Positions 10,996-23,833 are shown, counted from the stretch's first letter. The stretch: 64,000 nt of DNA from Symbiodinium kawagutii (GCA_009767595.1 VSDK01006318.1:499949-563948), one strand, 5' to 3'. A program made the numbers and translations. The notes: generated by a model from the letters alone, not told the origin.

Positions 10996-12045
10996 AGTTG
11001 ATCTTTTGTTGAGGTGATGTTTTGTTGAGGCGACTGTTGAGGCGATGTATTGTTGAGGTGATGTATTGTTCAAGCGATGTATTGTTGAGGGTATTGTTGA
11101 CCTGATGTTTTGTTGAGGTGATGTTTGTTGAGGTGATGTTTGTTGAGGTGATGTATTGTTGAGGTGATGTTTGTTGAGGTGATGTATTGTTGAGGTGATG
11201 TATTGTTCAAGCGATGTATTGTTGAGGGTATTGTTGACCTGATGTTTTGTTGAGGTGATGTTTGTTGAGGTGATGTTTGTTGAGGTGATGTATTGTTGAG
11301 GCGATTGTTTGTTGAGGTGATGTATTGTTCAGGTGATGTATTGTTCCAGCGATGTATTGTTGAGGGTATTGTTGACCTGATGTTTTGTTGAGGTGATGTT
11401 TGTTGAGGTGATGTTTGTTGAGGTGATGTATTGTTGAGGTGATGTTTGTTGAGGTGATGTATTGTTGAGGTGATGTATTGTTCAAGCGATGTATTGTTGA
11501 GGGTATTGTTGACCTGATGTTTTGTTGAGGTGATGTTTGTTGAGGTGATGTTTGTTGAGGTGATGTATTGTTGAGGCGATTGTTTGTTGAGGTGATGTAT
11601 TGTTCAGGTGATGTATTGTTCAAGCGACGTATTGTTGAGGGTATTGTTGACCTGATGTTTTGTTGAGGTGATGTTTTGTTGAGGCGATTGTTGAGGCGAT
11701 GTATTGTTGAGGTGATGTATTGTTCAAGCGATGTATTGTTGAGGGTATTGTTGACCTGATGTTTTGTTGAGGTGATGTTTGTTGAGGTGATGTATTGTTG
11801 AGGTGATGTTTGTTGAGGTGATGTATTGTTGAGATGATGTATTGCTGAGGCGATGTATTGTTGGGGTGATGTAGTGTTGAGGTGATGCATTGTTGCGGTG
11901 ATGTATTGTTGAGGTGATGCATTGTTGATGTGATGTATTGTTGAGGTGATGTTTGTTGAGGTGATGTATTGTTCAAGGTATTGTTGAGCTGTTGCGATGT
12001 GTTCTTGATGTAATGTATTGTTGATGTGATGTATTTTCAAATCTC
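10996..12045. repeat. 16-bp minisatellite with 138-bp higher-order repeat
   Basis: Basic unit TTGTTGAGGTGATGTA, with 13-bp and 15-bp variants. A marker phrase (GGGTATTGTTGACCTGATG) recurs near 11089, 11225, 11363, 11501, 11639 and 11742, a period of about 137-138 bases for five copies, so variant units are arranged in a higher-order repeat. The 277-codon minus-strand frame (Ile/His/Asn/Thr/Gln) is a translation of the repeat. Confidence 0.96.
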
Positions 12046-13195
12046 CGTAACACAGAAATTCTGCACTTCGTACTTAAACTTCCTTTGATCAATGAGGATT
12101 AAACGGCATGATTACAAACCAATGCTAGCTAACAATTATTTACCATTCTTATAACCATTATCCACCATCGTTATCAACCATAATCCAATATTCTGAAAAA
12201 ATACCAAACTGTTCACTGCAGCTCCCTGGCACCAGGAGAAGACTTGCCATTGGCAACAGTTGCTGAAAAAGGTCCTGTAAGGTCTTGCTGAATGGAGCTG
12301 TCTTCCAGTGTGGTCATTTAAGGAAGTTCAATAAACAGATTGAAAGTGACGGGAATTCCTCACTTGGAAGAATCGGTTTCCAATTCTGAGTCACGCTGCC
12401 AACAAGTTTGCCCTGATACCTGGCCCCGAGTTTGGCCTCTTCAGCTTCTGGATCTTCGTTCGTTTCGTCCTGCAAATTGCAGAGCTTACCAGAATGAGAA
12501 AAACCTTGCTCACCTCTTCCCTGAGGTATTCGTAAAACCAGGCTCATAGATTCTAAATAGTTATGTATTTGCGGTTGATTCAATTCATAATCATAATCGT
12601 ACCAACCAAGTAGCACTATAGTTAGATGGTTTGTAGGTCTGCACCTATGGATTCTGGCAAATTCCTCCTCAGTAGTCAACTGTACTTGTATCGAACATGA
12701 AACATATACTACTTACTTCGCATGTGGCAACATTGACTTACCGCGCTATATGAACCTACAAGGTCACCGATCACCTGCGACCATAAAAAAACCATCACTG
12801 GCGATTATACAATATACAGTATACTAATTTTGTCATCAACCAAAAGGGTGATATCTTTACATACATACATTTATACGTATAAATAATAGATGTATCTACA
12901 TACATATATATATATCTACATACATATATATCTACATACATATATATACATATATATCTACATACATATATATCTACATACATATATATCTATATCTAAA
13001 TATGTTGTTTCCATATTTTTCCATCATTGAGTTCCGGTCTCCATAAGCTCCATACGAAAACTCATCCCTTGGGCCGCGCCTCAGCTCTGGCAGCGACCAG
13101 CTGACGGATGGCAAAGGCCTGGCGGCCTTTCCTCGGGGAAGGTGGCATCTTAAGGAGCCACGACCCGATGGTTTACAGTGCTGGTTCGTTGCGGC
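12046..13195. other. No supported gene; TACATA microsatellite at 12880-12995
   Basis: The 121-codon minus-strand frame at 12314-12679 has no recognisable domain. Positions 12880-12995 are CTACATACATATATAT repeats. The GC-rich patch near 13,075-13,150 gives no clean exon on either strand. Confidence 0.5.
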
Positions 13196-13284
13196 TAATG
13201 TTGGTTTCTGATTAGTATCTACCTGTTGGTTTCATCTATTTTCATTACTCTAGGGGGGGTTACACTAATCAGAAACCAACATTA
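13196..13284. repeat. Perfect 21-bp inverted repeat (foldback)
   Basis: The arm 13196-13216 (TAATGTTGGTTTCTGATTAG plus T) is exactly reverse-complementary to 13264-13284, separated by 47 bases. An RNA from here would form a long hairpin; as DNA it could be a MITE-like foldback. Confidence 0.95.
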
Positions 13285-15442
13285 ATGGTTAAGAATGGTT
13301 GAACATGGCTAATTGTGGTTTATGGGTCACTAATACTGCTTAGGAGTAACTGCGGTTGATAGACAACGCTTACCTGGGGCCATGATGCCATTATGATTGA
13401 TAGCACCCCCCGAGACTCTCATTTCATGAGATTCTCACTTCCTTGGCACATCACAACTTAGCCCGCCGACTGGCTCTCGTAATAGTTAATTAACAGCTTG
13501 TAAGTCAACTAGCGAACAACTCTTAACAAGCAGCAAATTGAACACTATGAATAATTGTCTTGTGTCCACCAGACCATAGCTGGTTCCAAAAATCCACAAA
13601 CTTGAAAAAACGCAAAAATAATAAAGCAACAAACAAGCAACACCAAAAGCCAACGCAAACAACAATGCCAAAAGTCGGAAGGAAAAAAGGCAAATACAAA
13701 GCAAAGAAAAACAAGAGCAAAAAGGGCAAAAACAGGAAAAACAGTGGAACATTAAAACACCTGCAAAAAAAGCAAAGAAAAGCAACAAAAAAGCGAGAAA
13801 AATACAAAACAAATAAATGTCCTTTCTTTCTGCTTTTTTGTTGCTTTTTCCTGCATTTGAAAATCAAGTTGTTTTAGTCTGCCCTTTTGTCTTGCTTTTG
13901 GACAACCGCTTTTTCTTGCTTTCCTTCGTGCTTTTTGTGTTTGCCATGGTTGTTGGTGTTGCTTCTTTGTTTTTCATTCTATTTGCTTGTTTAATGCAGT
14001 TTCATCAAGCCCAAGCTGAAAACGTGATAGAACAAGCTATAGCGGTGCACACAATAGTTGTCTCCGTGTTGTTAATGAGGTGTCGGTCATGATTCATATT
14101 TATTTTGCAGTCAGCTAATCAACTAGTTGTTTTGTGTGACGGATGGATTGTAGATGTTTTGAGATTCGGGTGAAAATCTACCATGCTACGATAGTTTCAG
14201 AAAATTGGATGTGATTGTCATTGAACTCACATGCATTATACAAAGGCCAGGAAATCAATTGGCAAGGGATGGATAGATTACATCGCTATTCACATATCTA
14301 GATAACAATATATACATGATGTGTCCACCTGTAGATCGAGATTGATGGATCATCATAAATCATTAACCAGAATCGTCATTCGGATCAGCTACCTTGTCAA
14401 CCTTTCAGAACCATGATCAATCATTGACCAAGATTTTTGTTGCGCTAGAATCCTAACAGTGAACCATATCAAACCATATTAAAGCATATGAGGTTTAGGG
14501 ATTGAGGATCCTGACAAACCACCCCAAAAGTGAACCCGCCTACCCCCCAGGGCAAATCGCCGCGCAGCTGGATCCAAGATTCTCCAGAGCATCAGCCATG
14601 TACCTGACACCACCGCTGCGCACAAATTTCGTCAATCTTTAAGTTGCTTCACTTAATCTAGCTGAGTGATTCGTTGATGGTTCATGGATGGTTCATGGAT
14701 GGTTCATTGATGGTTCATTGATGGTTCGTGATGATTCATTGATGGTTCGTTGATTGCTCATTAGTGAAACAGGCTCCACCATTGCAGTGTACGTCTCATG
14801 ATGCCACCTCTTTCGAAAAAAAAGGGAGTGCCATGTGCTTACGAGGCACCTGCTAGCTTCAAACCGCTTTCCCCTTCGAAATGGAATGTTCTAATGATCT
14901 CCCAATCATTTCCAGCTGCCAGTAAAACCCTAAATCAAAAAGAGATGGAAATTGCTTTGCTCTTTGCCGCAAAGCGTAGCAGCACCAGTTCATGTCATCG
15001 CTATACTGGTGCTGTGTACTGGATGGTTGGGACAGGCTCCCCAAAGGACTGACATGGGTTCCAGGCTTGGGTTCAACCTATGAGCCCTCCCACAACACGT
15101 ATCACCAAGTGCTACCAAGATGCTCTTTCTGCCACTTTGCCTGGAACCATGCGGGGTGATTACAAGAATTACTGAAAGATTACCCAAATGTCCTCTAAAT
15201 CAATTACTTCAAGAATTCCTTTGATTACCTAAATCCACTTCTGTGCCTTTGCACGGGCGAGATCAGTAAATCACGTCCCCAACCACTCTGACCACGCCTT
15301 AGCCGATAAAAATATTGATGTTACTTCATACCCCAGATGCTCCATGTATGACATATTTACCAACATCTGTATATACATACATATATACGTACCGATAAAA
15401 TGACTTCAATGTAAGTAAACATACCATACATTGAGTATCCAG
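13285..15442. other. No supported gene; A-rich/T-rich foldback and GATGGTTCAT repeat
   Basis: 13600-13860 is A-rich then T-rich with a 13-bp inverted repeat (GCAACAAAAAAGC near 13782, GCTTTTTTGTTGC near 13833). 14680-14755 is a GATGGTTCATTGATG repeat. A plus-strand frame at 14798-15052 and the minus frames opposite have no recognised family. Confidence 0.5.
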
Positions 15443-15571
15443 GTACTGTTGGAAGTATCATTCCACAACGCTGACCTCAACCCAGCTGAGCAGCTGGTGT
15501 CTCCCTGCAACATCAGCATGGAGGGGTACCCCCATAGCTGGCCCATGGTCGTTGCGGAAGTTGCAGCCTGA
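15443..15571 (+). CDS. Candidate exon, unknown gene
   Basis: TATCCAG acceptor followed by 42 codons and TGA. About 29 of 42 third positions are G or C. The peptide (VLLEVSFHNADLNP, later SMEGYPHSWPMVV) is well mixed and protein-like. It may end at the TGA, or a donor inside (GTCGTT or GTTGCG near 15,547) could join it in phase 0 to the exon at 15821. No family recognised. Confidence 0.42.
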   Translation, partial: VLLEVSFHNADLNPAEQLVSPCNISMEGYPHSWPMVVAEVAA

Positions 15572-15820
15572 TGGACTGAGCAGCTGGTCAAATCATCTAT
15601 TCCTATAGTAGTAAATACTTCAGTAACGTCAACTATGGGTTACCAGTAGAACTCATTGGTAACACTGATAGTATTACCAGTAGAATTACTTGAGTACTAT
15701 TGTTAATACTACTTAAATAGTATCTATTACCAGTAGATGTAGGTCAATAGAAATAAATTGGTGACGAACTTGGTGAATAGGCTTTCGTCCCTGGTAGCTC
15801 CCACCGCTCACTCTTTGCAG

Positions 15821-15967
15821 GGAGCCAGGGATACCCCTGGGGAAGCTCATCGCTCCCTCCTAGAGGATAGTAGGAGACACCACAACATGGCTACCGGGAA
15901 TGCCAGCCAAGGTTCCAAAGATGCTTTCAGCCGCTTAATTTTCATCGCCCAAAGCTTCGACTCCTGA
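15821..15967 (+). CDS. Candidate terminal exon, unknown gene
   Basis: A strong pyrimidine tract and acceptor (CTCACTCTTTGCAG) precede 48 codons and a stop. The peptide begins GARDTPGEAHRSLL and ends FSRLIFIAQSFDS. It starts in phase 0, compatible with a preceding exon near 15.5 kb. The minus strand is also open across part of the patch with a possible GTAGCC donor, so strand is likely but not certain. Confidence 0.42.
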   Translation, partial: GARDTPGEAHRSLLEDSRRHHNMATGNASQGSKDAFSRLIFIAQSFDS

Positions 15968-16955
15968 CACCAGCGTTTTAAGCAATGCCACCGAGCAAAA
16001 CCATACCCCAAGCTCCCAAGCTGTCCCAAAAGCTCAATGTATGGTCCATGTTTACCAACTTGTTTACCAACATTTACCAGTTAACTTTAAAAAAATCACC
16101 CAAATGTAACATGGACTGTCTGGGTGTCATAAATATCATGACGGTGGATACGGTTGGTTGGTCTACAGTTATAGCAACAGTAGCAATGGGTGGTTGGTAC
16201 TGACGATCCTGACGTGGTGTACTTGGTTGATAGCTGTTCCCAAGTCATGGATTCATGGATTGGAATAAACCGGACTCATCACCACTAGCAAGCCGAATCC
16301 GGTATGTTGACAGTCAAGGAACCAGGTGTTTTGCCACAGCCTCAATGTTAACAACAAGCTGCGAACATTCCAAACATCGTCCTAGAATATATAGTCTTTG
16401 CCCCTCCATGCTGCATGGTGGTCTGAATCAAAGCCCTTCCAAGTGCATCTTGTGTGAATAGTTACACGCTGCACAGAAACTACGAATGTGTATGTATAAA
16501 CATATACATATATACTTGTACGTATGAATTAATGTATATGTATATATATATATATGTAATACAATTGTACTCATCTTTGAGGCAAACACACTCCATGATG
16601 CCACCAGATTTTTCAAGCACTGAGAAGGTCATGTAGACGGTGTAGAATTACCACAGAGAACCCCATGTAGCAGCAACCCTCAAGAGGTTCTGCTGTCCTT
16701 GTTTGGGATGGTAAACTTGTCATGGATAAGTGATCCATATTGTTCAGTGTCTATTATCCATGTAGCTTGTTTGGAATGAAGAACCATCTCTTGTTGAGCT
16801 ACAAAAGGAACTAGTCTTACCTGAGCCATGAAGATGAATGCATTCACATTAGGAAAAATGCAACTGGGCAAACCGGCAATCCAATAAAATTGCCATCTAT
16901 GTACCTGTTCGGTGCTTGCTTTTTGATGCACTTCCGCATTGGCTAACTTCAAAGC
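15968..16955. other. No supported gene
   Basis: AT-rich sequence with a TATATA microsatellite at 16495-16555. Short frames on both strands show no family. Confidence 0.5.
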
Positions 16956-17062
16956 CTATCCACTGCACCTCCTTCTCGTTGTCTTTGAGTGACTGTGCTT
17001 CTTGCTCGAAAAACCTCCGTCGCTGCTGCAACAAGAATAACTTGCTCCTGTTCCTGCAATCC
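16956..17062 (-). CDS. Candidate internal exon, charged helix
   Basis: Minus-strand AAATGCAG acceptor, one base, 35 codons, one base, then a GCTTTG donor. About 25 of 35 third positions are G or C. The peptide (SKLFLLQQRRRFF, then EQEAQSLKDNEKEV) is strongly charged and would form an amphipathic helix or coiled coil. GC donors are common in dinoflagellate introns, which fits. Two other frames here are also open, so this is a candidate only. Confidence 0.45.
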
Positions 17063-19265
17063 CTGCATTTCACAGACACATGCACAGCATACGAAATGCG
17101 ACTGTAGTCCCAAAACAAGTCGTGGAAAGCTGTATTCCTGCCTCGGCAAGGAATTAAATTTGAATCCATTTCTGACAAGAAACAAGCTCTGGCGTGAACT
17201 GTGCTTCTCCACTTCCGTCCTCGGGGTTACAAGCAGTGGTGTCCGACAACTGTACAGACTACCACATAGGGTTTCTTATGGCTTCGCAGTCAGGGTATCC
17301 CTAAATTGCGCAGATCCATAATCATTTTTGAGAGGAAAGCAGGCCAGTCGAGGGTACCCCCAGTTCATATCGGGAATCACTCGGGAAACCACCAGTTGCT
17401 TGTTTTGCTCTACGGCAAGCTCAACCACACCAGAAATACTTCGCTACACACAGTTGATAACGAGGTAGTCAATAGTTGATGAATCATGGTTAGAGATCAC
17501 TCAGGTCAAATAAGGCCTACATGTATTTAGATACAAGTGCTTAGCTAATACTGCACAACCTGTAACAACCTCCAGAAAAACACCGGCACCACCAACAAGA
17601 ACAAGATCGGAACCAAATGAAACCTGCAACACCAAAGGTCTCACCTAAACTGTAGCAGGTGATGACTCTTTGGTGCAGGATGTTATTCGTCAATCACCGC
17701 TGCGACGTTAGGTACATGTGGTTACTGAGCACAATTGATGTGGAATTGTCCGTTGAAAGCGGTAGTTTCAGCCTTAAACATGTTACTCAAGAAATGGACA
17801 AGAACCTAGGCACCAAAGTATTTTCCATATCACATCCAGCCTACGCGAATCTATGCCAGTGTGAGTCAAGAGTCGAAGCCCGAAAAACCTTCACTCACAC
17901 ATGAGTGGCCAAATCTGTGGCAATTCTGGAGAGTCCCAAAGTCAACATGGAGTGGCAAAATCTGTGGCCATGTTGGCAGGTGAACTACTGCCTTGTCATG
18001 TGCTTCTAAGCGTCATGCACCGAATGGTTCTTAGCGATTGTCTCAACTGATCAATCCTCATTCTTGTGCCCAGCAGCAAACAAGCAAAACACTGCTGCAA
18101 AGACCATCCCAATGGGTTGGTGTCCCACTACAACATGCTGATTGGTGCTAAGAATCGGATGACCATGCCATTGTGGCACCAAACACTTCAATTGTGGTAC
18201 CAAACAGTTCAGTGACAATCCGATTCTTTGTATCGTTTGGAGGCTTACACCATCATGATCAACCAGTAACCAACCATGAACCACCCGCGAGCCAAAAGGC
18301 AGCTCGGCTTGACACATCGCCGAGAGCGTCAATCGGTAGGCCTAGCTGAGTTGAGCAAGACGTGTCATCTGGGGGAGGAAGCGGTTTTCCTACGGGAAAT
18401 CCAAATATATGTTATAAATATGTGTGTAGCTATGTACATATATATATATATCTTTATCTATTTATTTATCTATATGTATGATATTGTTATTGATCTATAT
18501 TTATACCTACAGTTCAAAACAACAAATCCAACAATTTTGACGCTTGCAGTCGCAAACATGCAAAGGGGTTTGGAGCCCGTTGGGCATATTGACCTTTTAG
18601 TTCTGTTGTGTCAGAAAAGTATAGATCCAGTGTCAGTGTTTCTGCGTTTCCATAAGACTGAACGTGTGCCGTGACGTCCGCTTCAATAAAGTTTTTTTGC
18701 TTCTCGCATCCAACCCATCGAATGAGAAACTACGTAACTCTTTCTGGAAGAAGGCAGCCTAGCGGTGGAGCTTTGTCTGGGAAAGCCAGATATCCCAGTC
18801 TTTGGCCCACACACGTTTTTTGTCAATTCATAGCTTTTGACCTGTTGGTCACTCATTTCCAGGAATTGTTCACTACTGTCCCAATTCAAACAACAGAGAT
18901 GCATTCTAATAGACCACCGAAGTGGGGAGTCACGGGCAAATCGGTTGTAAAATCATTGAAAATCAAAGCCGACTGGTAATATTCATCCAATGATCATTTC
19001 AATCTTCAACCATTTGTTCATCTCAATCATGGTTATCATCCCAGTCTGCTGTTTCTCAACAGCTCCCTGGGCAGACCCCGTTCTCCTCGACCAAGCGTTT
19101 CAAGTGAACTTTGAGGCGCTCCACATGTTTGGACCACAAGACTTGTGTGGCCTGGCACTGCCCAAGGATCCCATGAACCAACCAGGTTGATTGACCAACC
19201 AGTAACCAACCATGAAAACCAAGAGGTAATCAGTAGTAACAAGTAGTAGCCAGTAGGAACCAGCA
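17063..19265. other. No supported gene; foldback at 18150-18228
   Basis: An 11-bp perfect inverted repeat (AAGAATCGGAT at 18150-18160, ATCCGATTCTT at 18218-18228) brackets two direct copies of TTGTGG(C/T)ACCAAACA. Near 17,900-17,980 the phrase GAGTGGC(C/A)AAATCTGTGGC occurs twice. A GC-rich patch at 18,285-18,350 is open on both strands and was not called. 18430-18500 is a TATATCTATTTAT microsatellite. Confidence 0.5.
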
Positions 19266-19269
19266 GTAA

Positions 19270-19360
19270 CCAGCAGTAGCAGTATTAGTAGCAGCAACAG
19301 CAGTAGTAGCAGCAGTAGCAGTAGCAGCAGTAGTAGCAGCAGCAGAGCAGCAACAGCAGC

Positions 19361-19401
<41 letters not shown>

Positions 19402-19948
19402 TTAGTAGTAGTAGTAATAATAATAATAATAGAAGTAATAGTAGTAGTAATAGTAATATTAGTAGTAGTAGTAATAGTAGTAGTAGTAGTAAGAGTAGTA
19501 GTAGTAATAGTAGTAGTAATAGTAATAATAGTAGTAGTAGTAGTAGTAATAATAGTAGTAGTAGTAGTAATATCAGTAATAGTAATAGTAGTAGTAGTAG
19601 TAGTAGTAATAATAATAGTCGTAATAGTAATAATAATAGTAATAATAGTAGTAGTAGTAGTGGTAGTAGTAGTAATAGTAATAATAGTAGTAGTAGTAAT
19701 AGTAGTAATAGTAATAATAGTAGTAGTAGTAATAGTAGTAATAGTAATAATAGTAGTAATAGTAATAGTAGTAGTAATAATAATAGTAGTAGTAGTAGTA
19801 ATAGTAGTAATCGTAATAATAATAATAATAATAGTAATAGTAATAGTAGTAATAGTAATAGTAGTAGTAATAGCAGTAGTAATAATAATAGTAGTAGTAG
19901 TAATACTAGTAATAATAGTAGTAATAGTAATAATAGTAGTAATAATCC
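19270..19948. repeat. Trinucleotide array (AGT/AAT)n
   Basis: About 680 bases of AGTAGTAAT-type triplets with point variants. The same strand carries the same triplet as the larger array at 40.6-42.4 kb. Open frames here are Val/Ile or Thr/Ile runs and not genes. Confidence 0.97.
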
Positions 19949-20144
19949 AGAAAGGGACGCCGTCAGTCCCCACGTTTCTACATCACTTTTGTAAGAGACA
20001 AATTCATTGATATTCCAATTGGCTTTATCCCCATACTTGTCACTAACCTAGTAGTCAGCGCCCACTGCCTTCCCTCCAACTGCACCGGACCAAGACTCAG
20101 AACCAAGGTACTGGCTGAAACTAAAACAAAAAAAAGGCACCGAA

Positions 20145-20226
20145 ATTTTTTTTTTTTTTCGGTTGCCCCCCCCCCCCCCCCCCGGGAAAAGGCTGGGCCC
20201 ACGCCCNNNNNNNNNNNNNNNNNNNN
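20145..20226. other. Low-quality join with a 20-base gap of Ns
   Basis: Runs of T (about 14) and C (about 19) lead into 20 Ns at 20207-20226. The homopolymers are probably sequencing or assembly artefacts; gap size is unknown. Confidence 0.95.
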
Positions 20227-20289
20227 ATTTTTGTCACAAAATAAACTAGACAAAAATCTGCTTTGTTTAGAGAAACAATCTCAAACGTT

Positions 20290-21900
20290 CTAGAATAAAA
20301 AGTATCTAGGGGTGCTATGGGAAAAAATACTGAGAATTCCTATGAGCGACTATGGGAATGATATGGGTAAACCATAAAGGTCTCATGGCAACTATTTACA
20401 TGTAAAGCACTCAGAAACAAAACATATTGCTTTATGTTTACAATGAGGCAGCATAGGAATGGCATGGGAAATAAAAGGAACTGAAAATATACAGCAAGAC
20501 CATCATGGGGAGAGGTTGGCACCTAATAGAATACCATGGAAAGCTTTCTGAAAGAACTTAGGGCTAGCATGAGACAAAAATCGGGATGCCACAATGTAAT
20601 ATCAGGAGGATTTGTTTCTTTCTTTTGGGAGGCAAGTTGTAGATCATTAGAATGGAAAGTGGAGAGAGCACAAAAGGAACAATGGGCAATCCTTAAAAAA
20701 AACTTAGGGAGGGCCTTAGACATAGCATGCTTAAACCTTGGAAAATCATTTGGTGTGAGTGCATGAATAGCATGGAAAAAGCACGCATCCTAGGTGGAAA
20801 GCATAGGAGTATTGCAGGAAATGCAGCCAGGGGAACTAATATAAATTATTACAACTCCATTGGAATTGAGTGGGGAAGATGTGCGCTAGTTGGGGGAAGC
20901 CAGTAAGACAGTCCAGGATGCCAAAGCCAGCCTCCTCAAAAAGATAAGGATAGCATGATTTGAGACAGAAAAAACACATGCAGGGTACTACAACAATGAT
21001 AGCATGGGAAACCAGGAACAGAATGTGGCGAGACTACAAGAGCAACAAGAAGTGATATCAGACTGTCTTTTGGGGAGAGCATATGTATAGTAAGATGAAG
21101 AAAAGTCATGGAAAAGTGCTTGCTCAAAGCAAATGACTGGCATGTAAGCAATTGAAACCTTGGGTGGAGAACATACACATAGCATGGAAAATGAGAAGAC
21201 GTGATAAGAATACTATCAAACCATGGAGAAAGATTAGCACAATATAGGGAAAACAAAGAAACAATATGGTATGCACTGGGAATGAAGGATGGGAAAGGTT
21301 ACAAGAATACCATGGAGTAGTACAGGAAGAGATTTGCCATACTTGGAGGAAACCACAAGGATCATCTAGGATGTAATGGAAACCTTCTGAAAGGACATAG
21401 AGATAGCATGAATTGAGCCAAAACCCCCTTGTAGGGGATGGTAAAAGTAATAGCATGGGAAGCCATAACAACGTCTTTTTGTTGGGGGAGGGGCAGGTCA
21501 TAGAGAACCAGAATAGAATGTAGTAATAGTATTGAAACAACAAAGGGTAATGCATAAAGACCACTTAGGAAGGGCATAGACGTAGTATGCCAAAACAATG
21601 GAACCTCATTTAATGTAGTTACATGAACGACATGGAAAACATGCACATATACTAGGTGAAAAGCAAAGGATTTTTTTTTGGAATGCAACAAAGGGAAAAA
21701 CATATACATATCCTAGGTGGGAAGCATAGGAGTATTGTGGGAATGCGGCAAGGGGAACATAAAACAACTCCATAGGAAATGCATATCATATGAAGAAAGC
21801 AAACCGACAGTATGGGGTGCCATGGAAGCAAGGCAAAGAACAGATTTGAAAACAATACATAAGAATAGGATTGGCACTACCTGGGAAACCACCGTATTTT
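20290..21900. repeat. Long decayed tandem array with AGCATGGGAA phrases
   Basis: Variants of (A/T)AGCATGG(G/A)AA, GGGAAC and AAGCATAGGAGTATTG recur every 30-90 bases throughout. A 40-base phrase near 20,800 recurs near 21,725. The uniform texture and lack of other content suggest an old, diverged satellite. Antisense open frames are Phe/Leu/Cys-rich and not genes. Confidence 0.65.
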
Positions 21901-22134
21901 TTATATGTGAATATATCTAATTTCATTTACATAATGTAATTACGTATTTTTAAAAATCAAACATGTACAAGAATGAAAATGAAGAACATATTGTGTTAAA
22001 TTTGCCTGCTGAAATCTTCGTCAATCCTTACAATGATGTTCAGACAACTGTCTGGAAATATGTCTACAACATTGTAATTTTAATGAAAAACAGCTAAAAA
22101 CAGTGAAAAAAAGGGGGACCCACAGCGTCTCGCT

Positions 22135-23310
22135 CTCTAATAATAATAGTACTAGTAGCAGTAGTAGTACTAGTAGTAATATTAGTAGTAGTAGTAATAA
22201 TAATAATAATAATATCAGTAATAATAGTAGTAATAGTAATAATAATAATAATTATTATTATCATTATTATAAAAGCAATAATAATAATAGTAGTAGTAAT
22301 AATAATAATATTAGTAATAGTAGTAATAACAATAATAAAAAAATAATAATAATTGTAGTAGCAATAATATTAATAGTAATAATGATAAAAATAACAATAA
22401 TAATAATAATCATAATAACAATAGTACTAGTAGTAATAATAATACAAATAAAAATAAGAAGAAGAAGAATAGTAATAGACATAATAGTAATAAAAATAAA
22501 AATAATAAGAATAGTAATATTAATAATAATACTAATACAAATAATGATAATAATAATAACAATATGTATTTTAATAAAAACAAACATGTTAATAAAAAAA
22601 ATAATAATAGTAACGCTCGCAATAATAATAATAATCGCAATAATCGTAATACTCGTAATAAAAACAATAACAATAAAAAAAACAGTATTGATCAAAAAAA
22701 CAATAATAAAAATAGTAAAAACAATATTCAAAAAATAATAATAATGATAATGATATAAAAAAATGAATTAATAATAATAACACAAATAATGAAAATAAAA
22801 CTAATAAAAACAATAATCGTGGTCGTTAAAATCAGAACAATAATAATAACAAAAATAATTAACATCATAAAAAAAGTAATATTAGTAATAAACAATAATG
22901 GCAACGGTAATGGCAATAAGAATATTAGCTATAATAATTAAACATAATAATAATAATGTTAATAAAATAAAAATAATGATAGTAATAACACCAATAATAA
23001 TAACAATAATGATGATAGTAATAATAGCAATAAGAAATGTAATAATAAAAATAAAAAAGGCGCCAATAAAAAATAACAAAAATAAAAATAGCAATAATAA
23101 TAATATTAATCATGGTAGCACTATTAATATTAACGATAACAATAATAAGAACAATATTAAAAAAAGTAATGCGAATAACATTGGTAGCAGCAATAATAAC
23201 AATAATCGTAATTGTGGTCGTAATCGTAATCGTAAAAATAAAAACAATAAGAATAAATGTACTAATAACAAAAAATAAAACTAGTAATGGTAATGGTAGC
23301 ACTACTAATA
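22135..23310. repeat. A-rich trinucleotide array (AAT/AGT/AAC/AAA)n
   Basis: About 1.2 kb of AAT, AGT and AAC triplets with drift. Frames of 211 codons (Asn/Ser then Ile/Lys) on the plus strand and poly-Ile/Leu on the minus strand are repeat translations. Confidence 0.95.
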
Positions 23311-23419
23311 TTACGGCAAGACTCCATGGTTTGCCCGGATACACAAAACCTGCCCAGAAGTTAGTATTGTCAATTGTGCAAAACCCTGCGCAAGCCCGTT
23401 GTCTTGAAACTCTGAGAAT

Positions 23420-23470
23420 CAAGAAGCCCTAAGCCTTAAACCCTAAAACGCAAAAACCCTAAACCAATAT
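23420..23470. repeat. Interstitial telomere-like repeat, decayed CCCTAAA
   Basis: CCCTAAGCCTTAAACCCTAAAACG followed by more CCCTAAA words: four to five imperfect units. A further single pair is at 24186-24204. CCCTAAA is the complement of the TTTAGGG telomere repeat of plants and dinoflagellates. Confidence 0.8.
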
Positions 23471-23604
23471 ATCAAATGTACATTTACCTCTTAATCGGGT
23501 TGTAATATTCAAATGGGTCGCCTGGGGTCTAAAACTTATATTTTTCAAGGGTTTCGGGTCTGGAAGGCTCAAATCCCTTGTGTTTCCTCCTTTCTCTTTC
23601 ATTG

Positions 23605-23630
23605 TCTTTTCTTTGGTTTCTTCCTTTTTT

Positions 23631-23664
<34 letters not shown>

Positions 23665-23768
23665 TTCCTTCCTTCCTTCCTTCCTTGCTTGCTTGCTTGC
23701 TTGCTTTCTTTCTTTCTTGCTTTCTTGCTTTCTTGCTTTCTTTCTTTCTTTCTTTCTTTTCTTTCTTT

Positions 23769-23833
<65 letters not shown>

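Noticed and set aside
11207..12040. 277-codon His/Asn/Thr/Gln frame
   Set aside because: Direct translation of the 16-bp minisatellite.
19230..20010. Frames of 203 and 247 codons, poly-Val/Ile and poly-Thr/Ile
   Set aside because: Translations of the AGT array.
22103..22738. 211-codon Asn/Ser/Ile frame
   Set aside because: Translation of an AT-rich trinucleotide array.
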